31,476 nt of DNA, from contig JBAYHN010000006.1 of assembly GCA_041666125.1 (NCBI GenBank), forward strand, positions 1 to 31,476, given 5' to 3'. The notes under the pieces are model-generated. The model had not been told where the DNA came from. It ran no database searches and saw only the letters and a list, made by a program, of their open reading frames with translations. Position numbers and translations under genes: made by a program. Shown here one piece after another: positions 1 to 8,050 of this stretch. Each line of letters opens with the position of its first letter. Within the stretch, counting starts at the first letter, position 1. Source of the DNA: JBAYHN01 sp041666125. GTDB lineage: Bacteria; Patescibacteriota; Gracilibacteria; UBA1369; UM-FILTER-53-11.

Positions 1-802
1 CGCGTATGCCAATCTCGGCCTTTTTAATCTTATCTTCCGTAGTTACGCTGTGTTTTGAAGGAAAAACCGTGATCTCATTAAATTCATTTATTACTTCACC
101 GGTAAAAGAATCCGCTTCCACAATATTTTCGATTTCATCGCCAAAAAATTCCAGACGGAAAATTGTATCCTGGCCCGGAGGAAAAATTTCCACCGTGTCT
201 CCAAGCACGTGAAACATACCCTGTTTAAATTCCATGCTGGACCTCGTATATTGGATGTCCGTTAGCCTGCGAAGCAATTTATCGCGCTCAAAATTTTCGC
301 CCTTTTTTAAAGTGATTGCCAACGCCTCATATTCTTCCACCGAACCAAGTCCATAAATACAAGAAACGGAAGCGATAATAATAACGTCTTTGCGCGTGAG
401 CAAATGCATTGTGGCGGCATGCCTAAATTTGCTAATTTCCTCGTTAATTGACGCATCTTTTTCTATGTAAGTATCAGTAGCAGGCATATATGCCTCCGGC
501 TGATAATAATCATAATAAGAAACAAAATAATCCACTGCATTTTCCGGGAAAAACTCCTTAAATTCAGCATAAAGCTGCGCAGCCAAAGTTTTGTTATGCG
601 AAATTATAAGCGTCGGCTTTTGGATTTTTTCGATTACAGAAGCCACGGTAAAAGTTTTGCCAGAGCCTGTAACTCCAAGCAAAACCTGATCTCTTATGCC
701 GGAATTAATAGCTTTTGTGAGCTTTTCAATTGCCTGTGGCTGATCGCCTGCGGCCTTAAAAGGCGCAACCAGTTTGAATTTTCGGGAAGAATCTTTTGAC
801 AT
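1..802 (-). CDS. uvrB: UvrABC system protein B, N-terminal part (cut by window edge)
   Basis: Excinuclease subunit B of nucleotide excision repair; with UvrA it verifies DNA damage and then recruits the UvrC nuclease in the cytoplasm. About 267 N-terminal residues are present and the frame stays open to base 1, so the gene continues outside the window. Visible marks are Walker A GVTGSGKT at about residues 43-50 and the damage-wedging beta-hairpin region with YDYYQPEAY and TYIEKDASINEEI at roughly 92-120, both typical of UvrB. The start is the ATG at 802, giving MSKDSSRKF, which matches the usual UvrB N-terminus. No Shine-Dalgarno precedes it. It is the last visible gene of the minus-strand block, 66 bases after a receiver gene. 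Identification is firm; only the missing C-terminus is unknown. Confidence 0.95.
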   Translation of the reverse strand, partial: MSKDSSRKFKLVAPFKAAGDQPQAIEKLTKAINSGIRDQVLLGVTGSGKTFTVASVIEKIQKPTLIISHNKTLAAQLYAEFKEFFPENAVDYFVSYYDYYQPEAYMPATDTYIEKDASINEEISKFRHAATMHLLTRKDVIIIASVSCIYGLGSVEEYEALAITLKKGENFERDKLLRRLTDIQYTRSSMEFKQGMFHVLGDTVEIFPPGQDTIFRLEFFGDEIENIVEADSFTGEVINEFNEITVFPSKHSVTTEDKIKKAEIGIR

Positions 803-868
803 ATAATAGGGCTCAAGCAGTCTAGCAGAGAAAAAGGGGCTATAACAGGGCTATATTACTCCTGAGGC

Positions 869-1246
869 CTATTTATTCATCATTTTTTTGGCTTTCTCCA
901 GCACTTCTTCCAGCTTTGCCTCCGATTTCAAAACAAATTCACATTTACCACCTTCATCTGCACATTTTCGCGCCTTAACATCATCATTCAAATTCGTGAG
1001 TATTAAAACCGGCACGTCCTTGCCAAATTCATCAACCCTTAGTCTTTTCAAAAAATCCGAGCCATCCATGTGTGGCATAACCAAATCAAGCAAAATCAAA
1101 TCGTATTTATGACTAAGGACTGCATTTAGTCCTTCTTCGCCATCTTTGGCTTCAACTATTTCAAAGCCTGCGCGAGTAAACTTATCGGCCAAAGCCTTGC
1201 GTATAGAAACCTCATCTTCAATAATTAAAATTTTTGGTGTATTCAT
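869..1246 (-). CDS. Single-domain response regulator (CheY-like receiver)
   Basis: A 125-residue stand-alone receiver domain with no output domain. The phosphorylation site is Asp54 in LLDLVMP. The acidic pocket is Glu10-Asp11-Glu12, the switch Thr is Thr84 in LILTNL, and the conserved Lys is Lys107 in FVLKSEA. It starts only 5 bases after the stop of the CHASE histidine kinase gene, so the two are almost certainly co-transcribed and it is the probable phosphoryl acceptor. Lacking DNA-binding or enzymatic output, it must act through protein contact or as a relay. Its place at the end of the type IV pilus operon suggests control of pilus activity, as CheY-like PilG/PilH do in other bacteria, but that is inference. 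Confidence 0.9.
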   Translation of the reverse strand: MNTPKILIIEDEVSIRKALADKFTRAGFEIVEAKDGEEGLNAVLSHKYDLILLDLVMPHMDGSDFLKRLRVDEFGKDVPVLILTNLNDDVKARKCADEGGKCEFVLKSEAKLEEVLEKAKKMMNK

Positions 1247-1251
1247 AAATA

Positions 1252-3273
1252 TTATTTTTTATGCTTTCCTATAAGCGGGATCGTAACATAAAATGCCGTT
1301 CCTTTATTTTCAGCACTTTCAAACCATATCTTTCCTCCGAATTGCTCAATAATAGATTTAGTTATATATAGCCCAAGCCCCGTGCCATCAGAGTCTACTA
1401 CTTTTGCATTGTCTGCTCTAAAAAGCTTTGTAAAAATTTTTGATCTCGCCGATTCCGGTATGCCGCAGCCATTATCCGCTACCGTGATTTGAACATACGA
1501 AGTTTTTTGCTCTATTTTTAACGTAACTTTTCCGTTTTCATGTGTGTATTTTACGGCATTAGAGAGAAGGTTCTGAAAAACAATACGCATCAGTTTTGGA
1601 TCAATATAAATTTTTGGAATCTTATTCCCGTACTCTTCAACTATTTTAAGCTTCTTCTGCGAAATATCATGACTTAATTCTTTTATTACGCTGCTCGCAA
1701 ATTCGCGTATATCAACCATTTTCGGCTCAATCACAAAAGTGCCAAGCTCCAAACGAGAAACATTCAAAAGCGCTCCAACCAAACCCACCATTCTTTTATT
1801 GGCATTATAAATTTCCTTCAAATATTTCTTTTGATTTTTATTTATTTTTCCAGCATCGCCGGCAAGCAGCATTTCTGCATACCAATTTACAGAAGACAGC
1901 GGCGTGCGCAATTGGTGCGAAGCCAAAGACACAAACTCGCTCTTTACACGATCTATATTTTTTTCTTTTGTAATGTCCCTCTCTATTCCTACAAAGAAAA
2001 TAATTTCGCCATTTTTGTCCAAAACCGGCGAAATACTAAGCACTGCATCATATTCTTCACCGCCCTTGCGACGATTGCGAATTTCGCCCACATACGGCTT
2101 CTTTTCGGTTTTTATGCGCTTCCACATTTTTTTATAATATGGCTCCGGCATAGGCAATTTCCACAAAGCCGCAGCCTTTTGCCCAATTGCTGCCTTGGGG
2201 GAATAACCCGTTACAGTCTCCATTGCTCTGTTTACATAAACCACAATTCCCTCGCTATCAGTTATTACAATGAGATCAGAAGCATCGTCCACCGCCATCT
2301 TAAATTTTTGCAACTCTGCAATTTGAACTGCCTTATATCTTGCATTAAGCATCATGTAAAATGTGACAGACAAAAACATAGCCAGCAGTGCGCCGCCAAC
2401 AAACAGAATTAATGGAATTATTACTTCCGATTCTGCGAGCCCAAAATCCGATCCACCTTCAAAAAGAAGCTTCCACACTCTACCTGCTTGTGCAATTTCA
2501 CTTGTACTATTAAGATTTGAGTTTTTTTCTTGTGCTGGAATTTCTATGGTCGTACTCCAGTCGAACAACAGATCTACGTTTCCCGTTGTTTTTGCAGTAG
2601 CATCAAACGCACTAAATTTTAATTCATTAAATCTATTTATAAATTTCTTCAATGTATTTGCCGAGAATTGCTCTATGCGAACAGCCGCATTAACAAACCC
2701 AATTAAATTGGCGCGTTTTAATTCTAGTGTAGATATATCTGCGCCAATCCTATAAACCGGCATTATAATTAAAACTCCAACTGCATTATCCGGCAGCAGC
2801 CGAATCGTTGATGTTAGCCGCGCATCGCCACTGTCCCGCGCAAAATCCATTGCAGCACGCCTAACATTGTCAGAATAAAAATCAAAACCAAGAACTTCTT
2901 CATTCTCCTTCTCTGGTTCAATATATTTCACGGGGAAATGATTGCCATTTTCTTTCTCTGTAAAAGATATGGCAGAAAGTCCAGGATATTGTTTTTTAAT
3001 GTCAATCGTCCCAATAAAAGCCTTAAATTCATTCTGGCTAACTGCATAGTCAGCCACAAAAAGCCCTTTAATAAAATATAAAGCGTGTATATATTGATCG
3101 ATTTCTTCGTTTACTGCAGCGGTAATCTCATTAACGGCCAAATCAAACTTAAGAAAGCTTTGCGTTTTTTGATTTTGATATGAAGCAAGCGAAACCCACA
3201 CAGAAAGAGCTAATCCAATCAATAAAACTAACACGGGTATTGCCAATAATTTTAATCTCACCATCACATTCAT
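1252..3273 (-). CDS. Membrane sensor histidine kinase with CHASE and PAS domains
   Basis: A 673-residue sensor kinase. Domain order: TM1 about 8-30; an extracytoplasmic CHASE-type sensor about 60-250, with the characteristic GVLIIMPVYR and IGFVNAAVRIEQF stretches; TM2 about 285-308; a PAS/PAC domain about 322-436; a HisKA dimerisation domain with phospho-acceptor His453 in SLASHQLRTPLS; and a HATPase domain with N box FQNLLSNAVKYT, G1 DNGCGIP and G2 GTGLGLYI. CHASE domains bind small ligands in other bacteria; the ligand here is unknown. The gene follows the tandem pilin genes by 27 bases and precedes the receiver gene by 5, making a kinase-receiver pair appended to the pilus operon. The start is the ATG at 3273; an alternative ATG lies three codons later. 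No Shine-Dalgarno is visible. Confidence 0.93.
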   Translation of the reverse strand: MNVMVRLKLLAIPVLVLLIGLALSVWVSLASYQNQKTQSFLKFDLAVNEITAAVNEEIDQYIHALYFIKGLFVADYAVSQNEFKAFIGTIDIKKQYPGLSAISFTEKENGNHFPVKYIEPEKENEEVLGFDFYSDNVRRAAMDFARDSGDARLTSTIRLLPDNAVGVLIIMPVYRIGADISTLELKRANLIGFVNAAVRIEQFSANTLKKFINRFNELKFSAFDATAKTTGNVDLLFDWSTTIEIPAQEKNSNLNSTSEIAQAGRVWKLLFEGGSDFGLAESEVIIPLILFVGGALLAMFLSVTFYMMLNARYKAVQIAELQKFKMAVDDASDLIVITDSEGIVVYVNRAMETVTGYSPKAAIGQKAAALWKLPMPEPYYKKMWKRIKTEKKPYVGEIRNRRKGGEEYDAVLSISPVLDKNGEIIFFVGIERDITKEKNIDRVKSEFVSLASHQLRTPLSSVNWYAEMLLAGDAGKINKNQKKYLKEIYNANKRMVGLVGALLNVSRLELGTFVIEPKMVDIREFASSVIKELSHDISQKKLKIVEEYGNKIPKIYIDPKLMRIVFQNLLSNAVKYTHENGKVTLKIEQKTSYVQITVADNGCGIPESARSKIFTKLFRADNAKVVDSDGTGLGLYITKSIIEQFGGKIWFESAENKGTAFYVTIPLIGKHKK

Positions 3274-3300
3274 ATTTTATTTTTATTTTTAACTTTTTGA

Positions 3301-3756
3301 CTACCTCGTAACCGTAATAGACGCGCCACTCTCGGCATAATACGACGTCACAGTTAACCTATTATTTGCAGTTTTGAATATTGTGTAACCAGTAGCATTG
3401 TCTCCGGAATTAATCCTGATCGGATCAATTGGCATGGAAACCAAATATTTTTCGTTCGTTGTTAAAACAGCCAAATCAACCAATCCGCCGGTGCAAGTCA
3501 CATTGCTTCTGCATATTTCAGTAGGGCTAAGACCTATAGTTACAGGCATTGTTCCATTATTATCTATAGAATATTGGTAAGCAGCATCCAGAATAGTCCT
3601 AACATCACTTCTGCGCTGATCATTGCGAGTATCCGCCAATTGTTTGCTCGGATTAATTGCCAAAATAACTATTCCGGCCAAAATCGCGATGATTGCTACG
3701 ACCAGCAAAACTTCTATTAATGTAAATCCTTTTTTCGATAAAAGTTTTTTTTGCAT
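3301..3756 (-). CDS. Type IV pilin (prepilin), paralogue 1
   Basis: A 151-residue prepilin. The type III signal peptide has the peptidase site KKG|FTLIEV, cleaved after Gly10, with Glu at +5, followed by one hydrophobic alpha-1N helix (LLVVAIIAILAGIVILAI). A small C-terminal globular domain carries two cysteines (TEIC and VTCTGG) that could form a disulphide. It is closely similar over its whole length to the next gene upstream in the operon, sharing INPxKQL, DTRNxQRR, TEIC, TCTG and SMPIDP, so the two are tandem duplicates. Four bases separate it from that paralogue. It is probably a major or alternative pilus subunit assembled by the PilB/PilC pair encoded upstream. Confidence is high for the pilin class and lower for major versus minor role. 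Confidence 0.92.
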   Translation of the reverse strand: MQKKLLSKKGFTLIEVLLVVAIIAILAGIVILAINPSKQLADTRNDQRRSDVRTILDAAYQYSIDNNGTMPVTIGLSPTEICRSNVTCTGGLVDLAVLTTNEKYLVSMPIDPIRINSGDNATGYTIFKTANNRLTVTSYYAESGASITVTR

Positions 3757-3760
3757 ATGG

Positions 3761-4207
3761 TTATCTTGTTACGCTAATAGTAGAGCCTTGTTCTACGAGC
3801 GGAGCAGTCACAGTGACGCGTCCATTTGCAGATTTGGAGATATTATATGACGTTCCGTTTACAGAAACTCCACTCGGATCAATTGGCATAGAAACAACAT
3901 ATTTTTCGCTCGCCGTTAGTACGCCAAGATCTATAAGTCCAGTGCAAGTTCCACCTGTTTTGCAAATTTCTGTAGAAGTAACCGTAATACTTGCCGGCAG
4001 AACCCCTTTATTATCGATGGCATATTGGTACACCGCATTTAAAACAGTATTCACATCAGCGCGACGCTGTGCGTTTCGCGTATCTCCCAGCTGTTTGGTC
4101 GGATTAATTGCCAAAATAACTATTCCGGCCAAAATAGCGATCGCAGCGACAACAAGCAATATTTCCAAAAGGGTAAATCCATTTTTTGAGGCGTTAATTT
4201 TATTCAT
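3761..4207 (-). CDS. Type IV pilin (prepilin), paralogue 2
   Basis: A 148-residue prepilin from the ATG at 4207 (MNKINASKNG|FTLLEI, cleavage after Gly10, Glu at +5). A longer reading frame runs back to 4252, but that start overlaps a TATAAT-like hexamer at 4241-4246 and would add an Asn/Lys-rich stretch unlike a prepilin leader, so 4207 is preferred. It has an N-terminal hydrophobic helix and a globular domain with conserved cysteines (TEIC, GTCTG) and SMPIDP, paralogous to the following pilin gene. At DNA level a 37-base stretch in the helix region (4099-4135) is identical to 3648-3684. The upstream gap of 48 bases is larger than elsewhere in the operon, leaving room for a promoter that could boost pilin expression. 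Confidence 0.92.
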   Translation of the reverse strand: MNKINASKNGFTLLEILLVVAAIAILAGIVILAINPTKQLGDTRNAQRRADVNTVLNAVYQYAIDNKGVLPASITVTSTEICKTGGTCTGLIDLGVLTASEKYVVSMPIDPSGVSVNGTSYNISKSANGRVTVTAPLVEQGSTISVTR

Positions 4208-4240
4208 TTTTGAGTTTTTCAAATTAATTTTATTATTCTT

Positions 4241-4246
4241 ATTATA
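4241..4246 (-). promoter_or_regulatory. Possible internal -10 box before the tandem pilin genes
   Basis: The minus strand reads TATAAT here, in the only sizeable gap of the pilin part of the operon, 34 bases before the preferred ATG at 4207. No good -35 box is seen 16-18 bases upstream, so this is tentative. An internal promoter would explain stronger expression of the two pilins than of the minor components. Confidence 0.35.
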
Positions 4247-4255
4247 ACACAAAAG

Positions 4256-4690
4256 CTAAAAATCAGCGAGTTCCTGCCAGTAGATTGAGCTTATAGTTGG
4301 ATTTATATGACTTATCATAACTTTTGATTTTCGGATTTCGCTGCCCACCGTACCGGTTGAGGTTATCGTCCTAGTTGTGCCTCCAGTATTTATAACAGTA
4401 TATGTACACGAACCATCGCCGATTGTTAATGTGCCAGTGCCGGTAAAAATAATTGATTCGCGAATTTTAGTTAGCCCCTCTTCTGCACAAGCTACAGATA
4501 ACGCTTTTGCCTTGGCGGAATTTTCCAATTCCAAGCCGGTTCGCGAAGTATCAATTCCAAGCAAAACCATATATACCGCAATGGACGTCATAACTACGCC
4601 CAGAATTAAAACCGCTAGAAGTGCACCAAATCCCCTATTGTTGTCTAAGGCTTGCCGAGGCATAAAAAGTTTTTGAATAAATGAATTCAT
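4256..4690 (-). CDS. PilX-like minor pilin / pilus assembly protein
   Basis: A 144-residue protein with a class III-like leader ending NNRG followed by FGALLAVLILGVVMTSIAVY, one hydrophobic helix. The usual Glu at +5 is replaced by Leu, as occurs in PilX/GspK-type subunits. The rest is a Thr/Gly-rich beta domain with two cysteines (SVACAEEG and GSCTYTV). AEEGLTKIRES after the helix resembles the segment found in PilX-like proteins. Its start overlaps the end of the preceding pseudopilin gene by 56 bases, in another frame; a later ATG at 4663 (MPRQALDNNRG) would still overlap by 29. It is probably a minor subunit of the same pilus. The PilX label rests on N-terminal pattern and gene context only. 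Confidence 0.7.
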   Translation of the reverse strand: MNSFIQKLFMPRQALDNNRGFGALLAVLILGVVMTSIAVYMVLLGIDTSRTGLELENSAKAKALSVACAEEGLTKIRESIIFTGTGTLTIGDGSCTYTVINTGGTTRTITSTGTVGSEIRKSKVMISHINPTISSIYWQELADF

Positions 4691-5144
4691 TGCGACCAGA
4701 GGCGGAGTTATACGCCAATGTAAATTGTATTTTTACAGTGCCTTTTGTTCCCGGCCTGGATAAATTCTGAAAAGTTAAACCTGAAGCTACAACGTTTGTC
4801 GCAGTTAATACAACCGCTGCACCGGCACCTTCTTTTATTCTTATAGCTCCAGCACTTAAATCAAAAATAGTTGGATTCTTGCTTAAATTCAAAGTGCTAA
4901 ACGACACAGAATTTGCAGAATTGCCTGCGGCCGGCGAATTTATTAAAAGGGCATTGCGACCCACTTGCGTCATTATTTGAATTACAGCCGCTCCTTGCTG
5001 TTCAACCTCAGAAACAACCTGACTTTTTGTTCTAATTTGCAAAGTATTAAAAAGAAAAACCGACACAACCATCAATATTGTAGCCAGCAAGCCTATGGAA
5101 AGCAGGAGTTCTACCAAGGTAAATGCCTGTGTATGTTTTTTCAT
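4635..5144 (-). CDS. Pseudopilin / minor pilin (PilW- or GspJ-like position)
   Basis: A 169-residue prepilin-like protein, N-terminus MKKHTQA|FTLVELLLS. Glu is present at +5, but the residue before the cleavage point is Ala rather than the normal Gly, an uncommon variant. A hydrophobic helix (ELLLSIGLLATILMVVSVFLF) is followed by a beta-rich domain without cysteines. It starts 3 bases after the stop of the propeller-prepilin gene and its tail overlaps the next gene by 56 bases, so expression of the two is tightly linked. In operons of this kind the order of minor pilins often parallels GspH-I-J-K, and this one would take the J/PilW position. That assignment is inference from order, not sequence similarity. 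Confidence 0.8.
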   Translation of the reverse strand: MKKHTQAFTLVELLLSIGLLATILMVVSVFLFNTLQIRTKSQVVSEVEQQGAAVIQIMTQVGRNALLINSPAAGNSANSVSFSTLNLSKNPTIFDLSAGAIRIKEGAGAAVVLTATNVVASGLTFQNLSRPGTKGTVKIQFTLAYNSASGRNEFIYSKTFYASASLRQQ

Positions 5145-5147
5145 AAA

Positions 5148-6530
5148 TTATTGAGGTGCAAGTATTACTAATTCCGCTGCATTAGCCACGCCAACGCTGT
5201 ATGCTCGATCGCGAACAGAATCATATGCAATTCCGTCCACAGCTCCACCTAAGTTGAATGTGCCTACGGAAACCGGCGCAGCCGGAGTTGAAATATCCAA
5301 AACCTGGAATTCCTGCGTTCCATTATCTTTTGCCAAGAAAACATAGTCACTATTTGCATCGAACACCAAGTCATTTAAACCGTCCGAAACAGCGATAGAA
5401 CCAAGAGTGGCGGGCACGAGTGGATTTGTGACGTCAACGATATAAACATTACTTCCGCGACCAAGCGCAACGATATTCGAAAATCCATCTATTGTCGTGG
5501 CATTTGTGTTTCCAGTTATATTAAGGCTTCCAACAATGGACATGCTGGCTGGATTTGAAATATTAACAACTTGTATTTCCTGACTATTGTCCGCTGATGC
5601 AATATATGCGTAACTTCCCAAGACCACTATTTCGTTTGCATCTGCTCCAAGGTCCAGGGAACCAAGCGAAGTTGGAGCCGCGGGATTACTCGCGTTTATA
5701 ACGATGAATTCATCGTTAGCGCTGGACACTCTCAATGAATACACTGTCGTCCCATTTACAAAAACGCCTGAGCCGTCTGCGTTTCCGGGAGCATTAAAAA
5801 TGCCAACCAGTGCCGGTGCGACCGGATTTGAAATATTTACTATTTGCAATTCTTCGCTATTGCCGTTTGTAGTTATGTACGCATAATTTCCGCTGATATC
5901 TATATTCACCGGCACACCTGTTAGATTAATTGATCCGACAACTGTTGGAGCAGCCAAGTTTGTAAGATCTATAACATAAAAATTGTTACCATTTCCATTT
6001 CTGATTATGTATGCGTAGTTATTAGCATATTTGATTTTTAAACCATTGGCATTTGTGAGTAAATTCAGCGAGGAAACTTGTTGGGGAAGCGCCCAATTTC
6101 CATGACCCGCCGCCATCCAATTAGTTAAATATGTCACAAGCGAAGTGGAGCCCGCTCTTTGCTCATTTTGATTCCAAGTGACAGTAGAAGTTACCATTTT
6201 TCGTTTTGTGCCCACGGCTGCAATTTGTACTTGCCTCGTGAATATGTCGTTTATATCTTGCGTTCCCGAAAACGCCCATTGCCCGCCAGAAACAGCCAAA
6301 CCATGCGCACCGTCAGTTAAATTTACATATGCGGAGTCACGAATATTGCGAACTGCTTCCAGCCCTTCATCCGCCAAAAAAACCGCCTGCACCCGGCGCC
6401 CAAACGTGGACGGGCTTTCTTCTCCATAAATCAAGGCGCCAAATATTCCAGTCGCCAACAAAGCAAAAAGTCCAGCTGCAAGTATTATTTCAATTAGAGA
6501 AAATCCTTTATTTTGTTTTTTTATATTCAT
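5148..6530 (-). CDS. Prepilin-type protein fused to a C-terminal LVIVD-repeat beta-propeller
   Basis: A 460-residue protein. Residues 1-145 form a prepilin: leader MNIKKQNKG|FSLIEI (cleavage after Gly9, Glu at +5), a hydrophobic helix to about 35, then a GspI/PilV-like segment (ADEGLEAVRNIRD). From about 150 to the end there are seven repeats of about 44 residues. Each ends in a strand followed in most cases by an (I/V)(D/N)xxNPxxP turn: FYVIDLTNLAAP, LQIVNISNPVAP, FIVINASNPAAP, IQVVNISNPASM, VYIVDVTNPLVP, FQVLDISTPAAP and a final LVILAPQ. This is the LVIVD repeat pattern, and seven blades suit a closed propeller. The protein would sit in or at the tip of the pilus and present the propeller outside, probably for adhesion or ligand binding. 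No catalytic residues are recognisable. The gene lies 2 bases after the preceding pseudopilin. Confidence 0.85.
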   Translation of the reverse strand: MNIKKQNKGFSLIEIILAAGLFALLATGIFGALIYGEESPSTFGRRVQAVFLADEGLEAVRNIRDSAYVNLTDGAHGLAVSGGQWAFSGTQDINDIFTRQVQIAAVGTKRKMVTSTVTWNQNEQRAGSTSLVTYLTNWMAAGHGNWALPQQVSSLNLLTNANGLKIKYANNYAYIIRNGNGNNFYVIDLTNLAAPTVVGSINLTGVPVNIDISGNYAYITTNGNSEELQIVNISNPVAPALVGIFNAPGNADGSGVFVNGTTVYSLRVSSANDEFIVINASNPAAPTSLGSLDLGADANEIVVLGSYAYIASADNSQEIQVVNISNPASMSIVGSLNITGNTNATTIDGFSNIVALGRGSNVYIVDVTNPLVPATLGSIAVSDGLNDLVFDANSDYVFLAKDNGTQEFQVLDISTPAAPVSVGTFNLGGAVDGIAYDSVRDRAYSVGVANAAELVILAPQ

Positions 6531-6532
6531 TT

Positions 6533-6964
6533 TTAATAACTTACTGTCCCGTAAGAATTAATCGCAATATTTCTAATTTCATTTGTCGAAGTAGTGAGCG
6601 TTGCCGTACCGGCAGCAAGCGGGAATCCGGTAAATTTCGCAAAAACAAATTCTGTCGTGCCGCTCCCGGTTATTGTTACCGGCACATCAAAAGTTTCGTC
6701 AAAATTTACATCTCTGGCAGCATAAGCCGCGCCCTTAAAAAGGATCACCGCAGTGCTGGTTAATTTAATCCCCCAAGAAGAATCTTCGCTTGACCCTTGA
6801 GATAAAACTTGCGCACGCCTTGCGGTTGACGCCACTGCATTCACAACCAAATCCACATCATTTTTTACCTGAAATGACTGATAAATAGGCACGGAAATAA
6901 CGGCCATAATCGCCATTAAAGCAATCACCAAAAGCATTTCCTGAAGAGTAAATCCTTTCTTCAT
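6533..6964 (-). CDS. Pseudopilin (GspH/FimT-like)
   Basis: A 143-residue prepilin from the ATG at 6964: MKKG|FTLQEMLLV, a very short leader with Gly at -1 and Glu at +5, then a hydrophobic helix (LLVIALMAIMAVISVPIY). A longer frame to 7033 only reads through the end of pilC. The ATG at 6964 overlaps the pilC stop as ATGA, which fixes the start. The segment VVNAVASTARRAQVLSQG after the helix resembles the region found in GspH/FimT proteins, and DSSWGIKL a little further on also fits that family. It is probably a minor subunit that primes pilus assembly together with the next three proteins. Confidence 0.85.
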   Translation of the reverse strand: MKKGFTLQEMLLVIALMAIMAVISVPIYQSFQVKNDVDLVVNAVASTARRAQVLSQGSSEDSSWGIKLTSTAVILFKGAAYAARDVNFDETFDVPVTITGSGTTEFVFAKFTGFPLAAGTATLTTSTNEIRNIAINSYGTVSY

Positions 6965-8049
6965 CTTAATTGTCCAATTAAGCTGTAAATTGGAAGAATA
7001 ACGGCAAGTGCCACAGCCACAACTCCAAGCCAAACAATCACCAGCAAAATTGGCTCAAGAATCGTAGCCAAATCTTTGGTGGTCGTTTCCGTTTTTGCTT
7101 CAAAAATTTTACCGATTTTTATAAATACCTCATCCAATTCGCCGGACCTCTCTCCGGCAATAATCAATTGTTGAATTGTAATTTGCAAAAATTTATTATC
7201 TATTTTTGCATTTTCGAAAGTTTTCTTAAAAGAGTTTCCTTCGTTAACGCTGTCGCTTATCGTGGAATAAATTTTCTTATAAATTCTAAATTCCGTCGCA
7301 TCTCTAATGGAATTAATGGCTTCCACAAGAGGAAGTCCTGCGCCAAGAAGAGTCCCCATCAAATAACCAAATCGCGCCAACTCAACCTCAATTAACATCC
7401 TATTAACTCCGGGCAAAATCAAAAGTATTTTTTCGCCAATAATTTTTGTGCGAGAAAAAAAGAACACAAAATATGAAATCAAAATCACCGCCAACATTGC
7501 CAGCGGCACAACAACCGTTCCCTTATCCCCCAGAAATTTACCAACCTGTATTAAAATTTTAGTTATCAGCGGCAAGTCGGCCGTCATACTTTTAAAAACA
7601 GTTGCGAGTCGGGGCAAAATAAACCAAGCTATTCCAACGCCAACTATTACAGTTAATCCCATAACAAAAACCGGATACATCATCGCTGATCTTATTTTTG
7701 AGCGGAACACGCGATCTTTCTGTTGTTGCTCGGCAATTGCCCTAAAATTATTCGCCAAATTGCCGGATTTTTCACCAAGCTTTATGAGAGATATAACATG
7801 TGGCTGGAACAGGCCTATTTTTTCCAAAGTTTCCCAAAGATACATTCCCGAATTAATATCTTCTTCCATTTCGCTTATTATTTCCTTAATTCTTCCAGAT
7901 CTCGAACTTCTTTTTAGCGCATCCAGTGCAGCTAAAATATCAAGACCGGACTCCAGCATCATTGCCAAATTCTCAACCAAATATTCCTTTTCTTCTCCCA
8001 AGAAAAGGGTTTTAAAAAACGAGTTTTTTTTTGTTTTTGCGTTGATCAT
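6961..8049 (-). CDS. pilC: Type IV pilus inner-membrane platform protein PilC (GspF family)
   Basis: A 362-residue polytopic inner-membrane protein with two T2SSF domains, the platform through which PilB drives pilin polymerisation. The first domain has LAMMLESGLDILAALDAL and LIKLGEKSGNLANNF; the second has GYLMGTLLGAGLPLVEAI and LIIAGERSGELDEVF, the duplicated signature of the family. Hydrophobic segments lie near 140-160, 180-200 and 335-358. Length is slightly below the usual 400 residues. It starts 1 base after the pilB stop and ends in an ATGA overlap with the next pseudopilin gene, so translation of the three is coupled. Confidence 0.95.
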   Translation of the reverse strand: MINAKTKKNSFFKTLFLGEEKEYLVENLAMMLESGLDILAALDALKRSSRSGRIKEIISEMEEDINSGMYLWETLEKIGLFQPHVISLIKLGEKSGNLANNFRAIAEQQQKDRVFRSKIRSAMMYPVFVMGLTVIVGVGIAWFILPRLATVFKSMTADLPLITKILIQVGKFLGDKGTVVVPLAMLAVILISYFVFFFSRTKIIGEKILLILPGVNRMLIEVELARFGYLMGTLLGAGLPLVEAINSIRDATEFRIYKKIYSTISDSVNEGNSFKKTFENAKIDNKFLQITIQQLIIAGERSGELDEVFIKIGKIFEAKTETTTKDLATILEPILLVIVWLGVVAVALAVILPIYSLIGQLR

Positions 8050-8050
8050 A

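Noticed and set aside
830..852. Short direct repeat of GGGCTATA between the receiver gene and uvrB.
   Set aside because: Only two 8-base copies, without a clear promoter or hairpin; not supported as a regulatory element.
1831..2412. Plus-strand open frame of 193 codons opposite the histidine kinase gene.
   Set aside because: Antisense shadow of a conserved kinase; the translation is low in domain-like features and rich in Cys, His, Phe and Tyr typical of reverse-strand frames.
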